From: SYHX01 sp049317645
Lineage (GTDB): Bacteria; Bacteroidota; Bacteroidia; UBA7662
Direction of reading: 5' to 3'
NCBI GenBank assembly: GCA_049317645.1
Contig: JBMOHV010000013.1
Location: forward strand, 1 to 34,099
Length of the DNA: 34,099 bases
Under the pieces are notes generated by a model. The model searched no databases and was not told where the DNA came from. It saw nothing but the letters and a program-made list of their open reading frames with translations. The translations under genes were made by a program, and so were the position numbers. Positions 31,476-34,099 of this stretch are shown in pieces (position 1 is the first letter of the stretch; every line of letters begins with the position of its first letter).

Positions 31476-32683
31476 GGCTTTGTGGGGAGTTCCAAGCTAT
31501 GCCCCATTTTGTCCCGTTTGGTTTCCAAATACCGAAGGTTGTGGGGATTGGGAGGGAGCGAAATCGGAATAAACGAAACCACTTCCAAGCCATAGCCAAT
31601 TAAACCGGCGCGCTTGGTGGGGTTGTTGGTCATTAACTCCATGCGGTGAACCCCCAAATGTCGCAGAATTTGGGCACCGATCCCGTAGTCTCTTTCGTCC
31701 ATCGAAAAACCCAAAGCCAGGTTGGCCTCCACCGTGTCCATGCCTTCTTCTTGAAGGCGATAGGCCTTGAGCTTGTTGATTAAGCCGATGCCGCGGCCTT
31801 CCTGGTTCATGTACAAAATCACCCCACGCCCTCTTTCCTGAATCATGCGCATGGCTTCGTGCAGTTGAGGTCCGCAATCGCATCGACAAGACCCAAAGAT
31901 ATCCCCGGTCATGCACGATGAATGAACCCGAACCGCGATGGCTTCGTCGGGATTCCATGCCCCTTTGACCAAGGCCAGGTGTTCTTGGGCCACCCCGTCT
32001 TGACCAAAAGCCACCAAGCGAAAATCACCGTGAACGGTGGGCAAGGCAACCTCCACAAGGCGGGTCACGAGGTTCTCGGTGCGCAGACGATAGGCAATCA
32101 AATCCTGTATGCTCACCAAAGGCAGGCCGTGCTGGTCGGCGATGCGACGCAAATCGGGTAACCGGGCCATGGTCCCGTCTTCGTTCATGATCTCGCAGAT
32201 CACACCTCCGGGGGGCAGACCGGCCAATTTGGAAAAGTCAACGGAGGCCTCGGTATGACCCGCCCGACGAAGGACGCCTTCTTTGCGGGCCATGAGAGGG
32301 AAAATATGGCCCGGTCTTCCAAAATCGGAGGGAACCGATGCTGGGTCCATCAGGGCCTGGATGGTCCGGGCCCGGTCCGGGGCCGAGATGCCTGTGGAAC
32401 AACCATCGCCCAGGTAATCAACCGATACCGTAAAGGGGGTCTGATGGGAGGTGGTATTGTGGGTGACCATGGGGGTCAAATCCAAATCCAGGCAACGCTC
32501 TTCGGGCAAAGGGGTGCAAATCAAACCGCGACCGTAGGTGGCCATAAAGTTGATCATCTCGGGGGTCACCAACGATGCCGCAGCGACAAAATCCCCCTCG
32601 TTCTCCCGGTCTTCATCGTCCACCACCACAATAACGCCCCCACGGGCAATCGCTTCTATAGCCTCTTCGATGGTGTTCAACAT
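31472..32683 (-). CDS. ribBA: Bifunctional 3,4-dihydroxy-2-butanone 4-phosphate synthase / GTP cyclohydrolase II
   Basis: 403-aa enzyme that makes both riboflavin precursors, the butanone phosphate from ribulose 5-phosphate and the pyrimidine from GTP. The RibB half (about 1-200) has DDEDRENEGD, the TPFTVSVD region, and RPGHIFPLMARKEGVLRRAGHTEA. The RibA half (about 205-400) has the zinc-binding HSSCMTGDIFGSCRCDCG, with its three Cys ligands, and the active-site MNQEGRGIGL. It leads a closely packed run of genes. No FMN riboswitch is seen in the short leader. Confidence 0.96.
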   Translation of the reverse strand: MLNTIEEAIEAIARGGVIVVVDDEDRENEGDFVAAASLVTPEMINFMATYGRGLICTPLPEERCLDLDLTPMVTHNTTSHQTPFTVSVDYLGDGCSTGISAPDRARTIQALMDPASVPSDFGRPGHIFPLMARKEGVLRRAGHTEASVDFSKLAGLPPGGVICEIMNEDGTMARLPDLRRIADQHGLPLVSIQDLIAYRLRTENLVTRLVEVALPTVHGDFRLVAFGQDGVAQEHLALVKGAWNPDEAIAVRVHSSCMTGDIFGSCRCDCGPQLHEAMRMIQERGRGVILYMNQEGRGIGLINKLKAYRLQEEGMDTVEANLALGFSMDERDYGIGAQILRHLGVHRMELMTNNPTKRAGLIGYGLEVVSFIPISLPPNPHNLRYLETKRDKMGHSLELPTKP

Positions 32684-32706
32684 TTCAGGGAAAGGGTTTG
32701 TTTCCG

Positions 32707-32738
32707 CAAAAATACGGCCCTGGCTCTACCATCGCTAA
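32707..32738 (-). promoter_or_regulatory. Candidate promoter for the ribBA-led gene run
   Basis: Minus-strand TATTTTTG (32714-32707) matches the TAnnTTTG -7 box fully. TTAG (32738-32735), 20 bp upstream, is a partial -33 match. The predicted start near 32700 gives a leader of about 17 nt to the ribBA ATG. Confidence 0.45.
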
Positions 32739-32766
32739 TTTGGGAGCGTCAAAAGAACCCTTTTCA

Positions 32767-34099
32767 TTGAGCCTGACTACCGCCACCGACGCCGTTCCAA
32801 GCCCCTTAACCACCGGGGCTCATTGGCCTGAGCGGCGCCTTTTTGACCTGGCCTGGATTCTTTTTGTGGCCTCCATCCCCCTGTCCAAAGCCGTGGGTTC
32901 CCTGGCCGAAGCCCTGATGGCTTGTTGCTGGCTGGCTTCGTTGGGTAGAACTGGCCAAGCCGCCCAGTTTTGGGAATCCTGGAAAAAGCATCCTGTGTTA
33001 TGGGGATTCCCCGCCCTTTATTTGATGTTCCTGATCGGGGGGCTGTATTCGGAGAATAGAGCGGAAACCCATTGGGAACTCAATCAAAAACATTACTTTT
33101 TGACCTTGCCTCTGATGCTGGGCACCCTAACCCCTTCCACCAAGGTCATGCGGCAGGCCTTGCTGGGATTTGGGGTGGCCAATCTCTTGGTAGCGGGGAT
33201 GATTGTAAAAATTGTTGCGACCGGACAACCGTGGATGTTGGGCACCCCGGAAATTCCTTCCCCTTTGGTGCAACGCCCTCGGGCCTCCCTGTTTCTTGCC
33301 TTGGCCCTGTTGGGCCTCCTCAACGATTCCATGAATCGCTACCGGGCCGGGGAACGAGGGGCCCTGGGTTGGTGGATCCGAGGTCTTGCTTGGATCCTGC
33401 TCTTGGCGGGGCTCGTCTTGCTCAAAGGGCGCATGGGCCAGGTAGGTCTTTTGGGTGGATTAGCGTGGATGGCTTGGAAAGCCTATACCGTTGTTAGACA
33501 GCGGGTTTTGGCATTGAGCCTCCTGGCCTTGTTGAGCCTCTTGGCCTGGAATACCTTGGAATCGGTCCGACAACCGTTCTTGGAAGCCATCCATGAAATC
33601 CAAGAAAGCCAACAAGGTTATCCCCACAGTGAACCGGAATTTTCATCCATGGGAATGCGTTTTACCTATTGGAAAACCTACTTGGATTTGTGGATGCAAC
33701 ACCCTTGGTGGGGGGTTGGTACCGGGGATATGGTTCCGATGGGTCGCCAGCTCTTTGAAAACCATCCCTTGGAAATTCCTTACCACCGACCGCACCAACA
33801 ATGGTTGGAATTGGGAGTCCAATTGGGCCTACCGGGGGTGGGACTTTTGGCGTGGGCTTGGTGGCTGTTGTGGAAGCATCGACCCCTGCGGGATCGAAGT
33901 TGGGTCGAAGCCGTGCATTTAATTTTTGCAGGAAGCATGTTTCTGGATTGCACCCTGAGCACCCAAGCGGGTATCAGTGCCTTTATGGCTTTGCTGCTGG
34001 CCTTGCACTTTCAGGGATGGGGACCTGCGGTCGGGAAATGGGAGGATCAATCCGTCGCAACCCATTCAAAGGGTCAATCCGTCGCCGCCCATTCAAAGG
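32767..34099 (+). CDS. O-antigen ligase/polymerase-like membrane protein (runs off right edge)
   Basis: A frame open from 32662 to the window end encodes at least 444 residues, with about ten hydrophobic helices. The long periplasmic loop and following helix carry the Wzy/WaaL pattern: an Arg at MGMRFTYWK, then HPWWGVGTGD, then PHQQWLELGVQLGLPGVGLL. Such proteins join or polymerise lipid-linked glycans at the inner membrane, so a lipopolysaccharide or capsule role is expected. No ATG occurs before 32917, which would delete the first helix; a TTG at 32767 (MSLTTATDAV) or 32740 is therefore used. The visible C-terminus is a soluble tail with a nine-residue repeat. It is divergent from ribBA. 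Confidence 0.8.
   Translation, partial: MSLTTATDAVPSPLTTGAHWPERRLFDLAWILFVASIPLSKAVGSLAEALMACCWLASLGRTGQAAQFWESWKKHPVLWGFPALYLMFLIGGLYSENRAETHWELNQKHYFLTLPLMLGTLTPSTKVMRQALLGFGVANLLVAGMIVKIVATGQPWMLGTPEIPSPLVQRPRASLFLALALLGLLNDSMNRYRAGERGALGWWIRGLAWILLLAGLVLLKGRMGQVGLLGGLAWMAWKAYTVVRQRVLALSLLALLSLLAWNTLESVRQPFLEAIHEIQESQQGYPHSEPEFSSMGMRFTYWKTYLDLWMQHPWWGVGTGDMVPMGRQLFENHPLEIPYHRPHQQWLELGVQLGLPGVGLLAWAWWLLWKHRPLRDRSWVEAVHLIFAGSMFLDCTLSTQAGISAFMALLLALHFQGWGPAVGKWEDQSVATHSKGQSVAAHSK
34047..34099 (+). repeat. 27-bp in-frame tandem repeat at the C-terminus of the O-antigen-ligase gene
   Basis: Two copies with a 27-bp period run from 34047 to 34073 and from 34074 to the window end, differing at two bases near the middle. 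They encode QSVATHSKG and QSVAAHSKG. More copies may follow outside the window. Confidence 0.9.

Noticed and set aside
32684..32766. Possible FMN riboswitch before ribBA
   Set aside because: The divergent gap is only about 80 bp and shows none of the conserved RFN-element stems.
33072..33922. Two plus-strand frames at 33072-33497 and 33593-33922
   Set aside because: They are off-frame readings of the O-antigen-ligase gene, whose own frame is open from 32662 to the window end and has membrane helices and Wzy motifs.

Overview
This window is chromosomal DNA from a member of the Bacteroidota with fairly high GC. The evidence is a complete alternative complex III operon in actABCDEF order, two secreted proteins with type IX secretion (T9SS) C-terminal signals, several matches to the Bacteroidota promoter (TTTG, about 20 bp, TAnnTTTG), weak Shine-Dalgarno sequences, a FucP/NagP-type sugar porter and a bifunctional RibBA. 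I cannot place it below phylum. No phage, IS element, CRISPR array or defence island is visible; this is mostly core-genome sequence.

Layout, left to right. (1) 1-3293, minus: a sugar cassette of an MFS hexose/GlcNAc-type porter, a GH20 beta-N-acetylhexosaminidase coupled to it by an ATGA overlap, and the first 24 codons of a Tat-signal protein that runs off the left edge. (2) 3355-11676, minus: actA-B-C-D-E-F, the quinol:cytochrome c oxidoreductase. ActA carries six CxxCH motifs, and no cytochrome oxidase genes follow actF here. (3) 11805-15107, minus: murQ, an unrecognised 197-aa protein and an ABC exporter, ending in a strong terminator. (4) 15141-16721, plus: a C-terminal processing protease (S41) divergent from murQ. 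(5) 16852-17034, minus: a 60-aa acidic lipoprotein with its own promoter and terminator. (6) 17222-19489, minus: the GTPases der and era. (7) 19599-19790, plus: initiator tRNA-fMet and tRNA-Arg(CCG), divergent from era with interleaved promoters. (8) 19891-25095, minus: an M43 metalloprotease (T9SS), a TerC-family protein and a three-PKD T9SS protein. (9) 25189-26193, plus: Sua5/TsaC. (10) 26209-32683, minus: a closely packed run of ribBA, two M16 peptidase subunits, scpA, a BASS transporter, a tetrapyrrole-methylase-family methyltransferase and a 28-codon membrane micro-ORF. (11) 32767-34099, plus: an O-antigen ligase/polymerase-like membrane protein that runs off the right edge.

How the genes work together. 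Region 2 encodes one respiratory complex: ActC and ActF are the quinol-side membrane subunits, ActB the iron-sulfur protein, and ActA and ActE the c-type cytochromes. Regions 1 and 3 share an amino-sugar theme: GH20 would release GlcNAc, the porter would import it, and MurQ would convert MurNAc-6P to GlcNAc-6P. Regions 6 and 7 and sua5 serve ribosome assembly and tRNA function.

Nothing here is clearly a new multi-gene system. The observations most worth following are the 28-codon membrane ORF, the unknown murQ-linked protein, the interleaved era/tRNA promoters, the tandem repeats at the terC stop codon and at the 3' end of the O-antigen-ligase gene, and the six-haem ActA. Promoter calls come from motif matching by eye and are inferences.
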